From Ruminococcus sp. (GTDB lineage: Bacteria; Bacillota; Clostridia; Oscillospirales; Ruminococcaceae): 64,000 bases of DNA. Within the stretch, counting starts at the first letter, position 1. Each line of letters opens with the position of its first letter. Position numbers and translations under genes: made by a program. Shown in pieces: positions 62,962 to 64,000 of the stretch. The notes beneath the pieces were generated by a model. That model was not told where the DNA came from. It worked only from the letters and a program-made list of their open reading frames with translations, and ran no database searches. The stretch spans positions 166,357 through 230,356 of the forward strand of contig JAFUQX010000058.1 in NCBI GenBank assembly GCA_017472145.1, written 5' to 3'.

Positions 62962-64000
62962 TTAAAATATACCGTTTTTGCGCTTTATTGTATGAGATTT
63001 ACGATCCATATACTGCATGACCTCTTCTGCAATACGCTCCATTTCCCTGGAAGAAAGTGCGGGAAGTCTGCGTTCACGCTTCTGCTGCTGATAAGACATC
63101 TGTGACAGCTTCTGCTTTTGCAGCTGAACCTGCTGCGACAAGGATTCCAACTGTTCTGCCACATCATCCGAAATAGCTGTCGTAGATGCGGATGATGCAT
63201 GATACAATGAGGAATAAGGTCTCTGCTGCATGGGACGGTCTGCACCGGGATGCTGGATATTTCCTGTACGATTTGCTTGCGCTGTCGGCTGATAAAACTC
63301 TGTTTCAATATTTTCTATACGCTTTTTCAAGTGCACAAACCGTGTTGGAATACGGATGGAATACTGGTGGGTTTCCTGCGCCGCATGTTCATTTTTCTGC
63401 AAATGAAAAATAGAGGACTGTATGGTATAGCGTTTCTGAATTGCACCTGTTTTCTCGTGCAGCAACATATTCAGCCGATGTGCGGCCTGCCATTGGCTGT
63501 ATAGTGTTCGATCAAGCGTCCGCGTCGTGTAGGTTTCTGCTGTACTCAGAAATCTCATTCTCTGAGCCAGGTGTTCAAAAAAAACATCCTGCTCTGTCTC
63601 CGTAAGCGAATAAAGCTGCTCTGTCAGGCTCTTTTCTGTGCGGCTTGCATGGTTCAGCGTTACATGTTCGAGCGCTTCTGTGAGTTCTGACCGCTCTGTC
63701 TCACTGAATGTCTCGTAGGCTTCAAGCAATGTTTTATCTGGAAAGATACCGCTCAGCTTTTGGGTTATGCTCTTTCCGATGTATCGCTCATTCAGATAGT
63801 CCCGGAGTTCTTCCTGCTCTGTCTCTGTAAGCGAATAGAGCTGCTCTGTCAGGCTCTTTTCTGTGCGGCTTGCATGGTGCAGCGTTACATGTTCGAGTGC
63901 TTCCGTGAGTTCTGACCGCTCTGTCTCACTGAATGTCTCAGTGTAAGTTTCAAGCAGCGTTTTGTCTGAAAAAATATCACTCAGCTTTTGGGTTATGCTC
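62962..64000 (-). CDS. Helical repeat protein of the injection cluster (N-terminus beyond the right edge)
   Basis: The visible 345 codons remain open to the window end. They are Glu/Gln/Ser/Thr-rich and helical; the middle part contains tandem units, and the last ~100 residues read like a coiled coil ending in basic residues (HTIKRKNGIF). Family not recognised. In eCIS clusters a similar position is taken by helical proteins such as tape-measure or Afp6-type chaperones, but I see no clear match. Confidence 0.65.
   Translation of the reverse strand, partial: SITQKLSDIFSDKTLLETYTETFSETERSELTEALEHVTLHHASRTEKSLTEQLYSLTETEQEELRDYLNERYIGKSITQKLSGIFPDKTLLEAYETFSETERSELTEALEHVTLNHASRTEKSLTEQLYSLTETEQDVFFEHLAQRMRFLSTAETYTTRTLDRTLYSQWQAAHRLNMLLHEKTGAIQKRYTIQSSIFHLQKNEHAAQETHQYSIRIPTRFVHLKKRIENIETEFYQPTAQANRTGNIQHPGADRPMQQRPYSSLYHASSASTTAISDDVAEQLESLSQQVQLQKQKLSQMSYQQQKRERRLPALSSREMERIAEEVMQYMDRKSHTIKRKNGIF
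63587..63999 (-). repeat. Tandem ~75-codon repeat within the right-edge gene
   Basis: Two near-identical direct repeats (about 63588-63771 and 63813-63999, offset 225-228 bases) encode SITQKLS[G/D]IF, then TFSETERSELTEALEHVTL and SRTEKSLTEQLYSLTETEQ. They differ by a 3-base indel and a few substitutions. The array may continue past the edge. High nucleotide identity suggests recent expansion. Confidence 0.85.

Noticed and set aside
31725-64000. Calling the cluster a contractile prophage tail or R-type pyocin.
   Set aside because: No holin, lysin, terminase or tail fibre genes are seen, while Pvc16-like, DUF4280 and AAA ATPase genes are present, which point to an injection system. Genes beyond the right edge were not visible.
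31725-64000. Calling it a type VI secretion system.
   Set aside because: No TssJ, TssL, TssM or ClpV is visible, and the ATPase is of the Afp15 type. The membrane genes do not resemble the Tss membrane complex.

Overview
The window reads as a chromosomal segment of a Gram-positive anaerobe of the Clostridia, most likely a Ruminococcus-like gut or rumen organism. This is inferred from three things: strong AGGAGG ribosome sites with TTGACA-N17-TATAAT promoters, lipoprotein signal peptides, and a secreted rhamnogalacturonan lyase carrying a cellulosomal dockerin. Nearly everything is on the minus strand; the only convincing plus-strand gene is the dockerin lyase at 28992-31535. Species cannot be fixed from the sequence alone.

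Region 1 (1-16.4 kb) is a sulfur-acquisition island. From right to left it holds a rhodanese-TtcA fusion, a LysR regulator with a cystathionine synthase/lyase and a PatB-type C-S lyase, a cysteine synthase with YezD, a nitrogenase-like block (NifB, NifX-like, NifH, a second cysteine synthase, NifD-like, NifK-like, second NifX-like), a NitT/TauT-type ABC transporter, and an Rrf2 regulator cut by the left edge. There is no NifE/NifN pair and every neighbour is a sulfur gene. The nitrogenase-like enzyme is therefore more likely a sulfur-scavenging reductase of the methylthio-alkane reductase (MarBHDK) type than a nitrogenase. The first cysteine synthase is preceded by a 34-codon leader peptide with nine cysteines, five of them consecutive, followed by an intrinsic terminator: the layout of a cysteine-sensing attenuator. 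A sister copy of the same ~105 bp control region, with a Cys-Cys mini-peptide, precedes the Rrf2 gene. Internal terminators divide the island into transcription tiers.

Region 2 (16.4-28.6 kb) has a small decayed patch (PNPOx-family gene, methyltransferase remnant, orphan PhoB-like response regulator). It is followed by a complete phosphonate uptake and C-P lyase operon, phnDCEE-GHIJKM-L-PHP-phnO. phnJ carries an in-frame TAG where the family has a conserved Gln (C to T of CAG). The ttcA-like gene also has an in-frame TAG before a family-like tail.

Region 3 (28.9-31.7 kb) is the plus-strand dockerin PL11 lyase, closed by a bidirectional terminator.

Region 4 (31.7-64 kb and beyond the right edge) is one very long leftward run encoding a contractile injection system baseplate: LysM adaptor, gp27 hub, gp5 spike, gp25, two J-type wedge proteins, tail protein I, PAAR-like tip, Pvc16-like cap and an AAA+ ATPase. 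It is interleaved with an unusual membrane module. That module has three large proteins sharing an N-terminal plan (TM, propeller-like ectodomain, TM pair, Cache-like ectodomain, TM) with different C-termini (an MFS transporter, and two degenerate class III cyclase domains with TPR-like tails). It also includes a TPR anchor, a 19-repeat MORN anchor and a pseudokinase-like anchor. A 771-residue protein with a small partner next to the ATPase is a candidate cargo. Sheath and tube genes are not in the window. The membrane-sensor-equipped injection system and the cysteine attenuator are the two observations I would follow first.
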